Part shown: one piece after another, positions 14,664 through 14,857 of the stretch
Numbering within the stretch: the first letter of the stretch is position 1
How the letters are laid out: the number at the start of each line of letters is the position of its first letter
Source: a bacterium
GTDB lineage: Bacteria; Planctomycetota; UBA11346
Assembly: GCA_020049615.1 (NCBI GenBank)
Contig: JAIFKN010000243.1
Location: 1 to 14,857 of the forward strand
DNA length: 14,857 bases
Direction: 5' to 3'
Made by a program: the position numbers and the translations under genes
Notes under the pieces: model-generated
Seen by the model: only the letters and a program-made list of their open reading frames with translations
Database searches by the model: none
What the model was told of the DNA's origin: nothing

Positions 14664-14857
14664 GAGATCAGTCAATACGGACCCCTGCCGTATGCCCCCG
14701 GCGAGGCCGCGGTCATCAGTCTGGCTTTGCATGCCAGCATCCCGACGGTTGCCATCGATGAGCGCCATGCCCGGCACATCGCACGCAGCTGTGGCCTCCT
14801 CCTGACCGGATCGCTCGGACTCCTGATTCGCGCACAGCGCCTCGGCGCGTCCATCGA
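14664..14857 (+). pseudogene. DUF3368 (PIN-like toxin) C-terminal part, 5' end missing and cut by window
   Basis: The frame reads YAPGEAAVISLALHASIPTV, then AIDERHARHIARSCGLLLTG, then SLGLLIRAQRLGASI up to the last base. This matches the C-terminal half of DUF3368 proteins: GE-AI-LAL, a DDR/DER-R-A motif, and G-GTLG-LL-AK. The N-terminal half, which would start with a DTSPL-like motif and span about 90 residues, is not found upstream. That DNA instead encodes the ORF6N gene on the other strand. Either an insertion displaced the 5' part or it has decayed. The gene continues outside the window. Confidence 0.65.

Overview
The window is very GC-rich (about 70% or more by eye) with strong G/C bias at third codon positions, so long antisense and out-of-frame ORFs are common and were discounted. 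No rRNA, tRNA, CRISPR array, intact insertion sequence or complete prophage is visible. The host looks like a GC-rich bacterium that makes a Wzy/Wzc-type surface polysaccharide. No marker gene fixes the phylum; the mix of toxin-antitoxin debris, repeats and nucleotidyltransferase pairs would fit, for example, Planctomycetota or relatives, but that is inference.

Region 1 (1-4684) looks like the edge of a defence island. Three translationally coupled minus-strand genes encode, in order, a JetA/MukF-like kleisin candidate (809-2320), a JetB/MukE-like protein (166-816) and the start of a JetC/MukB-like SMC ATPase with an intact Walker A motif (1-169, cut by the window edge). This is the layout of a Wadjet/MksFEB-type SMC system; a JetD nuclease would be expected just outside the window. 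Divergent from it, across only 48 bp, is an intact 771-aa SNF2-family ATPase with an N-terminal SWIM zinc finger (2369-4684).

Region 2 (4861-7495) is accessory DNA. It holds a PIN-domain toxin with an excisionase-type HTH antitoxin (4-bp overlap), a frameshifted gene remnant (5931-6280), a 55-aa minus-strand protein and two small plus-strand genes of unknown function.

Region 3 (7617-12556, minus strand) is a two-gene polysaccharide unit: a chain-length regulator fused to a BY-kinase (Wzc-like, tyrosine-rich tail followed by an octapeptide-repeat tail), then, 2 bp downstream, a 921-aa O-antigen ligase/Wzy-like polymerase with a large soluble C-terminal domain.

Region 4 (12557-14857) is repeat-rich and toxin-antitoxin-rich. 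Upstream of the kinase gene lie five 13-bp tandem copies, several hairpins and a cluster of direct and inverted GTTAAGGAC words. Then come a DUF433 antitoxin-like gene without its usual toxin, a small helical protein coupled to an AbiEii-like nucleotidyltransferase, heptanucleotide repeats, a second GTTAAGGAC array of 21-bp units that truncates an ORF6N-domain gene and supplies its stop codon, and a DUF3368 (PIN-like) fragment lacking its N-terminal part that runs off the window end.

The features most worth following up are the Wadjet-like/SNF2 divergent pair, the GTTAAGGAC repeat family with its apparent invasion of a gene, and the unrecognised small genes between 6412 and 7472.
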